DNA of 64,000 nt, taken from the NCBI RefSeq assembly GCF_023101765.2, contig NC_064228.1, positions 3,898,501-3,962,500 on the forward strand, written 5' to 3'. Both the position numbers and the translations under genes were made by a program. The stretch comes from Spodoptera frugiperda. Taxonomy: Eukaryota > Arthropoda > Insecta > Lepidoptera > Noctuidae. Numbering within the stretch: position 1 is the first letter of the stretch; every line of letters begins with the position of its first letter. Positions 33,840 to 45,118 of the stretch are shown here, piece by piece. A model generated the notes under the pieces. The model saw only the letters and a program-made list of their open reading frames with translations, was not told the origin of the DNA and did no database searches.

Positions 33840-34440
33840 AAATTTTCATGGCAGACAGAGGTAACATAATATCTAGACACACGGCAGTGTGTCCGCCAAG
33901 TTCGAGCAAAAAACCGACACACTGGCCGTGGGTTATATTACACGAACCATTTCGGGCTAAGTTCGACCCACTTATAACTCAAAATCTATTTTATCTACGC
34001 ATATGAAATTTCTAGTATCTGTCGAGATCTACTTACTTATCTAAAATACAAAATTTCATTAATGTACCTATTGTAGGTCTTGAGATATAGACGTCAGAAA
34101 ATCGCTATTTTTACTATACACTCACTGACTGACTGACTGACTGACTGACTCACTCACTCATCAAAAACCTAGACCACTTCCAATGGTCGTATTGACTTGA
34201 AATTTGGCATGGAGGTAGGTCTTTAGGTCAAGGTAAAGGAAAAAATCTGAAAATGGCCAAGTGTGAGTCGGTTTTAAAAATAATGAAGGTGTAAATTCAT
34301 AACCCTAAGGAACTAAAAACAAAAAAATTATCTATATCTTCCAATGGTCGTACCGACCTAAAATTCGTTACGAAGGTTTGTATTTAGTCAAAGTAAAGTA
34401 AAATAAGAAAAAAAGAAAATAAACCTAACAAAAATAAATG
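33840..34440. repeat. Probable interspersed repeat with an ACTG/ACTC tetranucleotide run
   Basis: CACGGCAGTGTGTCCGCCAA, GACACACTGGCCGTGGGTTA, then GACTGACTGACTGACTGACT and TTCCAATGGTCGT, which recurs at 34180 and 34340 within diverged blocks. Resembles a repeat I associate with moth genomes, but no second full copy is here. Confidence 0.4.
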
Positions 34441-34445
34441 AAATC

Positions 34446-34781
34446 CCACTCAAAACATAAATGTGAAAGGCTGCCAAGTTCGATAATATTGGAATGCTTC
34501 GCCTATAAAAGAAGTGAGATCTAAATAAGTACCAAGTTCCATACACAGACCTCAGTTAAAAATGATATAACTTGGCAAGTTTTAACAGAAAATTATATAC
34601 TTGACTCATTGCGTTTAGTAGGTTTAAAACAAAGTGTGTGAAAACTTGCCAACTTGTTATATCATTTTTAACTGAGGTCTGTGTATGGAACTTGGTACTT
34701 ATTTAGATCTCACTTCTTTTATAGGCGAAGCATTCCAATATTATCGAACTTGGCAGCCTTTCACATTTATGTTTTGAGTGG
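34446..34781. repeat. Long near-perfect foldback (inverted repeat)
   Basis: The left arm starts CCACTCAAAACATAAATGTG and the right arm ends with its exact complement. About 126 bases pair with no mismatch seen; then a 4-base insertion (AAGT type) and another 13 or so bases pair. Loop about 34584-34640. No coding potential. It could be a foldback transposon, a hairpin-RNA source or an assembly/recombination product. Confidence 0.8.
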
Positions 34782-35098
34782 TTATACTTTTCAACAGTTA
34801 ACTATATATATATAACTCTAATGCAATAAAGAACGAATTTATTATGGACATACAAATAATACAAAAATTATATAGAAATCCTATAATATAATAATCCTGC
34901 ACGTTTCCTTCAATTCTTGTGGAAATTGGGCAGTATATAAATGGGGATCCCCTCGATTGTAAATTGTCTTCCTAATTGGAAGCGAATCCGTCGGGCGGGA
35001 GATGTGTTGAGGGTGATAGGGACCTGTGTGGGATGACCATGATTCGATTAGGATAACGTTTGCATGTATTGCAATAACGTAAGCGTAATAAAATAATG

Positions 35099-35250
35099 AG
35101 ATTGCACGGTTTGCACGTTGGTTGGGCAAACTGGCTACCGTGCAACGTGTCGCAGTGAACTGAGCATGGAACACTCTTTGTGTGATCCACAAATTGTTGA
35201 TTCGGGTTTGAGTGTCATAATTATCTATGTGAAATTGTAATTGTACCCAT
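35099..35250 (+). mobile_element. SINE-D
   Basis: GATTGCACGGTTTGCACGTT, CTGGCTACCGTGCAACGTGT, body TTGTGTGATCCACAAATTGT and TTCGGGTTTGAGTGTC. The B box is damaged (CGCAGTGAACTGAGC). Confidence 0.6.
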
Positions 35251-35672
35251 GATTTTATATTATCGTATGTATATGACTACATAAATTATTTCTATTACCT
35301 TAAAAGTGTGGAATTCTCGCATATTTCTCACAAATTCACTATCCTCTATTCCTTCAAAGAATAATATAATTGCAAAGAAGAAAACACAGCAATTTAAAAC
35401 CGACCTTACTTAAAGCATTTTAAACCACACTTAGCAATTTGCAAGGCACTGCCTTATAATAACTCTTGCTTTCTAATCTATTTAGTTCTATCTAATTTAC
35501 TATGGGAGTGTACAAGGTGAAGCAAGCCATGGAAAGACCACACCTTGCGCGAAGGTTGGGGCTTATCTTTACTGCTGGTAACAGTCACTTATACTTTGAA
35601 GAACTTAATTATAGACGGGGTATAAGGATGGGCTAAATGGGTGTGAAGATTTCTTAGTTTTTTTTTTTATAT

Positions 35673-35935
35673 AATGGCTTGGCCGCGTTAAAGCGGAACC
35701 GCGGCGGTTTTTAACCGCGTAATTTTGTGAAAGAAGAAATTGAATACAAGCGGTCGTGCTTGCAGTTTTGTCCTGTGACCGATTTTAAAACCATGATTTT
35801 TTTATAAAATTGCGTTGGTTGCATAGTTTAAATGTGGATCATAGAAGAAGATCAGTGGTACAAATGAAAATACCGTGAATGGTTTCACAGCTTAAAACTG
35901 TAGTGTGTACCTCCGCGGTTTTGCGGCTAAGCTGA
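35673..35935. mobile_element. Candidate MITE with GGCTTGGCCGC ends
   Basis: Left GGCTTGGCCGCGTTAAAGCG then GAACCGCGG; right CCGCGGTTTTGCGGCTAAGC. The ends pair as imperfect inverted repeats around an AT-rich interior of about 200 bp. Only one copy is seen. Confidence 0.35.
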
Positions 35936-36641
35936 TTTTTATTTATTTTTTACGAAAAGAAAATGCTAGTTCTTTACACATGTTTATCACATTATTATTT
36001 ATTTTTATGTTCATTTCTCTGTGCAAATGATCGGATCATCTTTCTTTAGTCTTTCTATTTGCTAATTTACAAAATCTCACCCTCCCTGCGAGAAAGAAAT
36101 ATGACCTATTATTCTATTATACCTACGATAACAAAAACGTCAACTCTTCTAAAACCGTAATAAATTACACAGCGTACCTAATTCCGTGTCTAAAACGTCT
36201 CCTTGACCTGAAATCTCAGCCTAGATCTAGACTAACGCAAGGAGTGCGTGTACAGGTACTATCAACCTGTCTGCTCTGTCATGCTGAAGTGATATTCCGT
36301 TTACTTTGGTACATTTGCATTCATGAGGTGAATAAAATATATATTCAGTAAATTGATTTATTTATTTTGCAGAAAATCGGCAGTCTCAGTTCATTTAAAA
36401 AAAAATATGCTAAGGTTGTGTGGAAGAAATCGTTGTGTGTGATAAAATCGCGCATTGTGCTCCAATGACTATTACAATGTAAACGTATTTTATGTTTGTA
36501 AGCAATAAAGTATAAATAAATAAAATAGGCGTGTGATTAACATAAAAATCACATTATAATCCTCGATTTCGTAGACAGAGGTGCGCATATAAAATACTAA
36601 CTGTTGCCCACGGCTCCGCCCGCGTGTTGGTCGCTTTTCTA

Positions 36642-36785
36642 TAAGCCAGGATCTACAGTAGATACAACCATGAAAACACCGGAACCGTCTCAGGGACATG
36701 AATTACTGTCTTGGATCCCGCAACGAAATAAATCAGAAGAAAAAATCAGAGGAGAAAACAAAAGAAAACGATAGTTTCCACTTCA
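36642..36785 (+). mobile_element. Element F copy, 5'-truncated
   Basis: ATAAGCCAGGATCTACAGTA, GATACAACCATGAAAACACC, CTCAGGGACATGAATTACTG, CTTGGATCCCGCAACGAAAT and CGATAGTTTCCACTT. Preceded by a retroelement-like GCCCACGGCTCCGCCCGCG. Confidence 0.5.
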
Positions 36786-36847
36786 AGGAGACAGTTGCAA
36801 AAATAGGTATAAATGATGCACAGTTCTGGTTACACAAAATTATACAT

Positions 36848-37036
36848 CGTCTCGCCTTTTATCTCCTAAGATATAGGCAGAGGTGCATATTACGGCACGT
36901 AATTACTCTGTACAATATACACCCACTTTTAACAAAAAATATGTTGTAAGTCCTATAAAAAATAGATGATGAGCCTATTGCCATATACCAGGCACATTTC
37001 CAGACTCCGTGCTACTACTGAGAAATTTTCGAAAAA
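36848..37036 (-). mobile_element. SINE-B, 5'-truncated
   Basis: Reverse complement of the family 3' two thirds: CGTCTCGCCTTTTATCTCC to CTACTGAGAAATTTTCGAAA. The tRNA head is missing. Confidence 0.65.
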
Positions 37037-37196
37037 CGTAATTACGTTTACAAAGAATAACAGAATATATATAGAAAACGGTTCGTTACAAAACCCCAAA
37101 CATATAGCCGACACACACCAAAAACAAATGGCGTATTTACAATCCGACATTGTGCCATTTTTTAGACGGCGACGGGTTGAAACTAATGTTTTAAAA

Positions 37197-37977
37197 TAGG
37201 ATTGTCCGGGTCTCAGTGATTGATGGTCACCCTACCGCTTAGAATCTATGAACCAATCAATCTTTGGTTCAAAGGGACTTTTTATAGGAATAAAGGTCTT
37301 TTTGTATATAGCAATAAAGGGTTTTTTGTATATCCGTTTTTTAGAAATCGTTGTCATTTCGTATGTGGTATCAGGATTTACATTTTCTTGATAGCAAAAG
37401 ATAAACTTAGGTTTTAGAGAATAAACTTTTATAGAATTAGTAAAAAAAAAATTTTTCAGAACTAAAAAAAAGGAAATTCAAATAGATTCGAAAGTCACTT
37501 TTGAACGTCAAAGCTAATCTAATAAGATTAAAATTATGTGTCTGTCGGTCAGTCCTCTATTGAAACTGTCAGCTCGTTCCTAAGTGTAGATTCCTATGGA
37601 GAAGGGACAGCAAGAAACTCTATAGGTTACTCTTTTTCAATCAGATTCACAATACAATTCTTATAATAAGTCAATATGTTTATAGGTATAATAAAGATAG
37701 CCGTCAAAACAGCAATTTCACTCTTATGTACATAAAGCATTAAAACTCAAATTCACTTATGAAAATTCAAACTTAGAAAGGTCATATTCAGTTCGCGTTT
37801 TATGATAAGTAGCAGATGCAAGAATCGTAACAATGACCCGATAACGATACTATACTATATGAGAGAATGACCTTGAAAACTGAACAGTTTCGGAGTTTAG
37901 TAGTAGTCTTACTATTATGCTTAAATATACTAATATCTACTTTATTACAAAGCCGATAAAGTAAAATATCCTTTAAA
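37197..37977. other. AT-rich stretch with a short tandem repeat
   Basis: At about 37288-37335 AATAAAGGTCTTTTTGTATA and AATAAAGGGTTTTTTGTATA form two 24-bp units. Nothing else recognised. Confidence 0.5.
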
Positions 37978-38412
37978 TGTCGTGGTGGCCCGGAGTTTTA
38001 CGACTTTTTCTCGCATAGGAGCGCGGGTTGAAAACTACCAACGGCCTAACTAATGTGACTTTTTCAGAGTTATATGTACTTTCTAAGATTATTTAGACAC
38101 CACTGACAAACGGTGAAGGAAAACATCGTGTTTGAAATCCGCATTGAACAAGCATGGTCATTAATGCTCAACACATTATCCGTGTGAGAAAAGGCCTTTT
38201 TTAATGAAACCAGCCCACCAAAACCTTCTAAACCGCTGCAACTCCTGTAAGCCAGGATGTACAATAGATACAACTTTGAATGACTGTCTTGGATCCCGCA
38301 ACGAAATAAACCAGAAGATATTATTAGAGGAGAAGAAAAAGAAAACGATAGTTTCCACTTACCTTGGTTAATTTAGAAGAAGCCTTTGGACAGCAGTGGC
38401 CACTTATAGGCA
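37978..38412 (+). mobile_element. SINE-E split by element F
   Basis: 37978-38199 carries TGTCGTGGTGGCCCGGAGTT through GTGTGAGAAAAGGCCTTT. 38381-38412 carries AGCCTTTGGACAGCAGTGGC to the end. The repeated (A/G)GCCTTT at the junctions looks like a 7-bp target duplication. Confidence 0.65.
38200..38380 (+). mobile_element. Element F, inserted in SINE-E
   Basis: Starts AATGAAACCAGCCCACCAAA, then CCGCTGCAACTCCTGTAAGC, GGATGTACAATAGATACAAC, GTCTTGGATCCCGCAACGAA and GATAGTTTCCACTTAC. Four copies in the window share parts of this order. Class unknown; no tRNA-like head seen. The minus strand carries short shared open frames (VVS(I/T)V(H/D)PGLQEL). Confidence 0.5.
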
Positions 38413-38518
38413 GTTTATATACCCCTTTGCAACCGCGACTAAAAAAAGAGGTTCTGTAAAATAATATTCAAAAAGATAAACTCACGATAGAGAATTTCGT
38501 AATGTCGAAACTAACAAT

Positions 38519-38705
38519 CTTTTTTTATGAACCACGTCAGTAAACGAGCAGACGTATCACTTGATGGTACGCAATTGCCGCCGCCCATGGACACTTGAAA
38601 CACCAGAGGCGTTACAAGCGTGTTGCCGGCTTTTTGGGGGTTAGGAATTTAAGGGTTCTTGTTCGGGAATCGGGGATTGGGAAGATTGGGAAGGAATTGG
38701 GCCAC
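38519..38705 (-). mobile_element. SINE-A 3' part
   Basis: T run, GTAAACGAGCAGACGTATCA, TGTTGCCGGCTTTTTGGGGG and GGGGATTGGGAAGATTGGGA. The 5' head is absent. Confidence 0.65.
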
Positions 38706-39185
38706 CAATTTAACTCGGTTAGAAAGGGATAATGTGATGTGATCTAACTATATCGTCAATCGAGGAGAAAATTGTTGATAGTCCCAATTTCGTTAGTCAA
38801 AATGCTATTCAAATATACGTTTTAGAAGATAAATGGTCAACAAAATATTTGCACGGCACCCGCACCAGCTTTGTGTAGACAAATCAACGAGAATGGCCAA
38901 CACATTTTTATCGCGCGTCCAAACAAAATGGCTGACCGGACTTTTGTTTGTGTTTGCTTGTACACTTGTACACTGAATAATAGTTGCAGTTTTATGTTTT
39001 AAAGCAGACAGTATAGAATAGAATCAGGCGTTACTTTGCGAAAATCCATGCTATACTAACAATACACTAGATTTTTTAGTTTTAATTCCGCTTATACATG
39101 TATTTTTTAACATGCGGTGTGCAGCACCGCCCTCTCGCCCGCAATTAAATGCTCATGCAGCAGAGGTGCAATATAAAACACACAC

Positions 39186-39300
39186 ATAACATGCAATATA
39201 CCACTCGACATATGTTTCGTTCCTCCACGGAGCATCCTCAGGAGGTGTTGACTCGGCGGCTCCCGCGGCTCGAGCTGCATTGTTAGTAAAGCAGAGAGTA
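39186..39300 (+). repeat. Probable interspersed repeat fragment
   Basis: ATATGTTTCGTTCCTCCACG, GAGCATCCTCAGGAGGTGTT and GACTCGGCGGCTCCC. GC-rich island; the GGAGCATCCTCAGGAGG motif resembles a common lepidopteran repeat. Only one copy here. Confidence 0.3.
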
Positions 39301-39359
39301 TTCAAAACATTAATTACGATACAAACGAAGTTTCACTTCAAGTTTCCTTGTGTGAACAG

Positions 39360-39665
39360 TAAAGGAGTGGAACTTTTTGCCAGAGTCTATGTTTCCTGTG
39401 ACACAACCTGGGTGTCTTCAAGTCTCAAGTGAATAGGTTGCTTAAGTAGGCGTGCTTCATCGGAGCTGCGGACTACCTAGCGGGTTTACCGGGGCTCCGG
39501 CTCGAAAAGCAGAAGTAGGAACGAAGTGATTTTTAGTCAGTAAGAGTCTGACACTCCCTCTCGCCTCGCCCAGGGCGGGAGAAGTCATTGGATGATTTCC
39601 CCTTAAATAAACCATCGTAAACCGCATTATCGCTTACCATCGGGCGAGATAGTGGAAAAACAATT
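39360..39665 (+). mobile_element. LINE-end 1 split by SINE-C
   Basis: 39363-39462 is the coding tail (TGGAACTTTTTGCCAGAGTC, TGGGTGTCTTC) and 39613-39665 the untranslated end (CATCGTAAACCGCATTATCG). A SINE-C lies between, flanked by CATCG on both sides. Confidence 0.6.
39463..39612 (+). mobile_element. SINE-C inserted in LINE-end 1
   Basis: GAGCTGCGGACTACCTAGCG, GGTTTACCGGGGCTCCGGCT, AAGAGTCTGACACTCCCTCT and GGCGGGAGAAGTCATTGGAT, with a CCCCTTAAATAA tail. Little diverged from the family sequence. Confidence 0.7.
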
Positions 39666-40469
39666 TCCCTGTTTTCGTCAACCGCTTGTTTGTGAAAAGT
39701 CCTCTCAACTGTTTAATTGATTTATCCTAAAAGCTCGGTGGAACCACTCGAAACGAATGAATAATTAAAAAAGGGAAGTTTCGGAAAATTCGTTCCTAAC
39801 TTTTCAATCCTTTTAGGGGCGACGACTTTTTAGGTTTTTGTGATCCGAGAAACGGGTAATAACCCCCATTTATACCCGGCTCAACCCCTTTTTATCCGTA
39901 ACTTAACCCTTCAATGTATGTTAGAAAAAAGTCTTGAAATACAACTTGCTGTGTATTTCACCAGCTGTTACGTAACTTCAAAACAAACTTTCGGAATGAC
40001 GTCACTGATGAAAGGGGTTATTTTGCATCTCTTTTCGGCACAATAGGTGTGAAAGAGATGAATAACAGAATTTTACCCAATGGATTAATGTAAGGAGGAG
40101 GGCAGAAATTATACATGATGTTCTCATCCGTCACGTTTACTGGCGGCCATTTTGTTGAACCTATACAGGGTGTAGCGAATCGCGATATGTGTTTACTTAG
40201 TAAGGTATTATTCTGGTCGGAAATGCGTGTGTAATGCGTCATTTATCAAGTAGAAAGGGGTTATTGACATTAATTTGTATGAAATATTACTTCCTTATAA
40301 TATGGAGTATATTGCTTTTACATTGAATTGTTGTGTAGGCGTAAACTACAAAGCTGTATTATAGGAATTTTGAAATATAAATTTTCAAACATCAGGACAG
40401 TTATGGTACCAAAGGAAAAAGTATTTGGCAAAAAGTACTTATTTTAATTACCGACTGTCGATTACTTCG
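39666..40469. other. Unique-looking stretch, no gene called
   Basis: AAAGGGGTTATT occurs near 40012 and 40256, and GGGTAATAACCCCC at 39855 is a short hairpin. A 68-codon frame at 39840-40046 has no family resemblance. Confidence 0.4.
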
Positions 40470-40605
40470 AATTCTTTTCTATAATTTCTATATAATCTGG
40501 ATGTCTTCTGATAGTATATTTATCGAAGGTTAAAAGCTATAAAACATCACTCTACAATTAATAAGAGCCGAGTAGAGCGAGTTAAATCTTGTCGGAGTAG
40601 CTAGT
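40470..40605 (+). repeat. LINE-end 5 type repeat, partial
   Basis: TATTTATCGAAGGTTAAAAG, CTATAAAACATCACTCTACA and GAGCCGAGTAGAGCGAGTTA, ending GAGTAGCTAGT. Confidence 0.4.
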
Positions 40606-41095
40606 TTCTGTAAAAAAAGGACCCACTCTTAGAACAAACAAGTTCAAATCCAACAATCCCTGGGGTGATACGAATACTTATAAACTAAGGTAAAAACTTA
40701 GCTATCACAAAATAAGTATTTTGGAAATGCCACAAGCATTAACTTAGCACTTAAAACAAATAAGTTCTCCTGTTTTCAAGTTAAGTACTCAAAGTAATTC
40801 CTAGTACTTACAACGTACCTAAAGAGCTGACATTTGCTCGTGTGATCCAGTGACATGTCTTAAAATAGCAGCAGAGAATTTCATGAATGAGAAAATTCTT
40901 GAAACAAAAATAGACTTTAAAGAACTTTTGAGGTTTTGCAAGTTTAAATACTTGGTTACCTACTTTTTTAAGGAAGGGGCACGGTACGAGTATTGCTTAA
41001 AATTTTAGAAGAGGCTGGTCAAAATGGATTTAACCTTTTTTAAATTTAAAAACGCTTTTACCTAAAGAGGTTTTTATTCAATTATAAGGACCTTT

Positions 41096-41836
41096 AGTGT
41101 GCTTTTACACCAGAGATAATTGTGCGTTGCTTTGAATGCGTTTGGCTTCCACCAATCATATTCATTGGTACACATAACTTAGCACTGGTGAAAACGGATT
41201 CAGCTAAGCTATATTTTTTATATGGAAAGATGCGTGCTATGGATGGTTCCCTTACTATCTATACATCGCATAATTGAGCGGCGCATTTTCTTCTGACTCT
41301 GAGCTACATAGCTTAGTATCAGTAGAAACGGTCACATAGTTTCACAGCTTTGCTATTGTTATATCATGTTATCACAGATCCAAATAAAAGTCCCAAGATC
41401 TTCCGCGAGGTTAGTTAATTATACTCCATTCGCCACGAAATATACCCGAAATAAATATGGCAGTAACGCACCTCTCACCTATACTCTCAGAAAATGTAAT
41501 GACATTTATAAGAAACATGACATCGATATATTAGCAAGTAAAATACATGTATTTAAAAGAGCCATTTATAGTTTACCCAATCTTTAGTTTTTATAATGTT
41601 TGTACTTAATTTACCTACCTTACCTTAATTTCTTAATTTTTTAAATTGTTTTTTTTTATACTTTTTGCTTGAACGGTCTAAAAATAATGTTGAGCCTACC
41701 TTTAATTTAAGAGCATACACTAACTGTTGTTTCCCATATTTTTAAGATTGTCTGTATGTATCTTAGTTGGTAAGCCTTAATAAATAAATAAATAAAAAGA
41801 AATTACATCTTTGTAGCATAGCTTCATATCACGTCC
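41096..41836 (-). mobile_element. MITE-G split by a LINE insertion
   Basis: The left part (to about 41357, ending CACAGCTTTGCTATTG) and right part (from about 41802, ATTACATCTTTGTAGCATAG) join into a continuous family member when the LINE-end 2 fragment between them is removed. Confidence 0.6.
41358..41801 (+). mobile_element. LINE-end 2: 3' end of a Jockey-like non-LTR retrotransposon
   Basis: A 5'-truncated copy. A frame of about 70 codons ends at a stop at 41585-41587; it contains PRSSARLVNYTPFATKY and later the hydrophobic/basic residues typical of the tail of a LINE ORF2. An AT-rich untranslated part follows, ending in TAAATAAATAAATAAA, a tail typical of this retrotransposon type. Only the extreme C-terminus remains; no catalytic motif is present. 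The clade is inferred. Confidence 0.5.
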
Positions 41837-42149
41837 CCAAATCCAATAATGTGGATGAGGTTTCTTATGGTAACTAGTTATAATATTACAATGTACATCA
41901 ATAAATAACCATCTTTGCCTACCTCTTCAGAGATTATTACCTCAATAGTAAGTAACAAACAATGATTCTGTTTATTGCTGCTCCGAAATATAATTAAATA
42001 GTATAAGGTCTGAGAGATATTGGGGTCGAATGGACCGCCTCCAGCAATCAAACCACTAGATGGGAGTAATCTAAGTGAAATATTGAAACTGTACCTTATT
42101 TCTTGTAGATTTATAGTCTATTTTACCTTATTTATAAGAAAACAATCTT

Positions 42150-42312
42150 ATTATCTTAATAATGTTATAAATGTGAAAGTTTGTTTGGATGTTTGTCCGT
42201 CAATCACACTAAAAGTACTGGACGGATTTGGATGAAAGGCAGATTGGGTGACTTGAGTGATAGGATTTTTATCCCACGGGATTGCGGGCGAAGCCCTGGT
42301 AGATGCTAGTAT
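42150..42312 (-). repeat. LINE-end 4 type repeat
   Basis: AATGTTATAAATGTGAAAGT, TTTGGATGAAAGGCAGATTG and TTTTATCCCACGGGATTGCG, ending GCGAAGCCCTGGTAGATGCT. The reverse complement matches the 61822 insert. Confidence 0.5.
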
Positions 42313-42351
42313 ATAAATATAGAGCTAATTTTAGATTTTTTTTTGTCAAGC

Positions 42352-42405
42352 TTGCTGCATCGTAGGCCGCATCATCGCTTACGTGGTCAAACGCCAAGCA
42401 CATTT
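42352..42405 (+). mobile_element. LINE-end 1, 3' scrap
   Basis: GCATCGTAGGCCGCATCATC, a CTTACGTGG block with a short internal deletion, then the family end, stopping at the edge of a SINE-B. Confidence 0.4.
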
Positions 42406-42412
42406 CGACATG

Positions 42413-42880
42413 TAATGCCACTGCACAATGTACACCCACTTTTCACCATTTGTGTTATAATTCCCATGTAATAAGGGGTGCTATTGCCATATACTGGACA
42501 CAATTATTACTGTATTATTCAAGTGTAGGAGAGCCATGCTTTGGCACGAATGGGCCGGCTCGACCGGAGTGATGCCACGGCCTCACAGAAAACCGACGTG
42601 AAATAACGTTTGCATTGTATGAGGTTACCGGAGGCCCAATTCCCTTCCCAATCTTCCACATCCCCAATTCCCGAACAACAACTCTAAAATTCTTAACTCC
42701 CAAAAAGCCGGTAACGCACTTGTAACGCCTTTGGTGTTTCAAGTGTCCATGGGCGGCAGCGATTGCTTACCATCAGGTAATACGTCTGCTCGATTACCGG
42801 CGTGTTTCATAAAAAAAATCCATACTCCTTGCCACTACTGAGAAATTTTCGAAAAACCGAATAAATGTCCAGCAATTACT
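42413..42880 (-). mobile_element. SINE-B split by SINE-A
   Basis: 42413-42505 (AATGTACACCCACTTTTCAC to GGACACAATT) continues at 42820 (CCATACTCCTTGCCACTACT, GAGAAATTTTCGAAAAACCG). Between them is a SINE-A on the opposite strand. Confidence 0.65.
42520..42819 (+). mobile_element. SINE-A, full length, inside SINE-B
   Basis: AAGTGTAGGAGAGCCATGCT head to GTGTTTCATAAAAAAAAT tail. It lies between two collinear halves of a minus-strand SINE-B, so it is the younger insertion. Confidence 0.7.
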
Positions 42881-43371
42881 TTTATAAAACACCTACAAAA
42901 CTAAAACTAAAACCTGAATCTTAATACATCTCGAAATAGACAAAGAAAAGGAATATTCTGAACGCACAAATCGTAAAATTCGTCCACCATTTTGACGGAG
43001 CACACGGGCGACTCTTATATTGTATATTTCGATTTTTATTGAGACATCGCTTATTGAATTGTGTTGCCTTTATAGATATATTGTTTCTCTCCCGAAATAG
43101 TATTGTTTTATGCCAGGCTAGTCGCTCGGAATGATATTGCGTTAGTTCAGATTGCGTTGGTGTTTCACTGATGTAATATTCCTTTTAGTATTTCTGACAT
43201 TAATGCTAGCGTGGGATATGTTTATTTAATGTTGGAAGTTTAGTTCTAAAACATTAATTCGGTATTTTGTTCTATTTCATTTCTAATTTATTCAGGTCTC
43301 ATGATGTTTCATGCACAAATCTCGTTGTTGATTCAAGATAGGTACTTAACTCATATGACTCTACTAACATA

Positions 43372-43700
43372 GTTTTTTTAATGGTGTAAGCTGGTAAATG
43401 CGTGGACGGATCATCTGATGGTAAGCAATCGCCGCCACCTATGGTCACCCGAAACACCAGAGGTGTTACGCTTGTAGCGCCTCTGGTACCTCAACGTGCT
43501 TAAGTTGCTGACCGTTTGGAGGTTAGACATGTTAGGGTTGTTGGGGAATCGGGGATTGGGAAGACTAGGAAGGGGATAATTGGGCCTCCAGTAACCTCAC
43601 TCACATAACGAAACACAAAGCAAGCGTTGTTTCACGTCGGTTTTCTGGCAGGCCGTGGAATCACTCCGGTCGACCCGAAGCATAGCGCTCCCAAACTTAA
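43372..43700 (-). mobile_element. SINE-A with a small internal duplication
   Basis: TGATGGTAAGCAATCGCCGC, then ACACCAGAGGTGTTACGCTT followed by a rearranged repeat GTAGCGCCTCTGGTACC, then GTTGGGGAATCGGGGATTGG and GTTTCACGTCGGTTTTCTGG. Confidence 0.65.
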
Positions 43701-45012
43701 ATGGCTTTCGACTACCACAATTTTAGGTCTTAAAAACTGTCCTAACCCACTATTAGTACAGGTCTTGATTGTTTGGCTACTGCTGAAGCAACAAATTAGA
43801 TTATTGAAAAAGACATTATTAGACTTACCATACCAAAAACCCCCATAATCAAAGCTTCTAAGGCAATTTTCCACTCAATTTTAAAAGCAATACACTACAA
43901 TATATTGCTAACAAAAGAAACAAATTAAAATACAATTACTACAGAGCACTTAATGCTTCGTTTTCCGGAGTGCACCGTCACGCGAGCCAACACTTTACAA
44001 AGTAATCTAAGACCTATTTGTACTTGAAACTTGTGTGAACTGAATGAAAACAGAAAACTACATAACCAACATGAAAATATAATTCTTATTACTTGAAGGG
44101 ATTTATAGAGGGCAAATCTTTTAATTTAATTAAGTCAGAAATACTCTTAGCACTTTTACTCAGTACTATGCCTAAAAACTTATCATTTATATAACAAAAA
44201 AAAACAATATTATTATGAACCCCAAAAAATCTTTTCTCCTGTCGTGGGTGCGTTTACAAACATACAAATTCACACACATACATAAACACCCAGACCAGTA
44301 ACAATAATTTGTGGATAATACAAATAGTTGCTTCGTGCGGGAACCTGGCTAGCCTGTCACAGTAGTTTATGAAAATTGTAGAAAATCTTAAATTTAAATT
44401 TAAATTGGTTACCCTACCTAAAGGTAAAACACAAAAAAAGATCCCTTTTCACAAGGAGAAGAAATGAGCATTAATCGCCAAATACATATACAGTTAACAA
44501 TAAACTCTATAAATCTACAACACTACCAATACTCGAGAGTAACCCAAACTACTTCTACCTGCAACACTCTAAAATATAATGGAACCGCGAGCCAGGTTAT
44601 ATCCTATATAGGTCACGCTTCGCAGAATCAGGTTAAAGAAACAACAGGAGCTGAGCACGAAATGAAATGAATGGTATCGCTGGAATGGAAGCATCCTAAC
44701 TATTGCGGTTCTCTTGTGTGGTTAGCGTTATCTTTTTGCTTAGGTTTCGTTAATTAACTACAGTATGTCTATTTTTGCTTTTAACCCGTAGTATGCTAGA
44801 GCGCCAATCTACACGAGACATAGTGAGTTTTCTATTGTGTCTCATATACCAGGACACGAGAGGTTAATTCTAGACTGACTTGTTAGTTGAAATTATTAAC
44901 AAGATTTTTAGATTCTTGTTATTTGTGGGCCGTTGTACATGTTACATGGGACTGATGAAATAAGTTGAAATAAATGTGTGTCATTCTTTATGTTTTAGTA
45001 TAGTATTTATCG
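43701..45012. other. Mostly unassigned AT-rich DNA around a SINE-D
   Basis: Short frames at 43627-43874 and 44464-44670 overlap SINE sequence or lack any motif. No exon seen. Confidence 0.4.
44224..44366 (-). mobile_element. SINE-D
   Basis: Plus strand shows TCTCCTGTCGTGGGTGCGTT, ACCCAGACCAGTAACAATAA and TTGTGGATAATACAAATAGT, then GCTTCGTGCGGGAACC; the head is eroded. Confidence 0.55.
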
Positions 45013-45118
45013 TGGAGCTACGGACTGCCTAACGGGTTACCGGGGCTTCAGCTCGAAAAGCAGGAGTGAGAACGGAGTCATTGGATGATGTCAGACTCTC
45101 ACTGACTAAAAACCACTC
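45013..45118. mobile_element. SINE-C, rearranged
   Basis: GGAGCTACGGACTGCCTAAC and AAAAGCAGGAGTGAGAACGG run on the plus strand, then TGTCAGACTCTCACTGACTA and AAAACCACTCT follow in the reverse orientation: an internal inversion or two opposed fragments. Confidence 0.5.
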
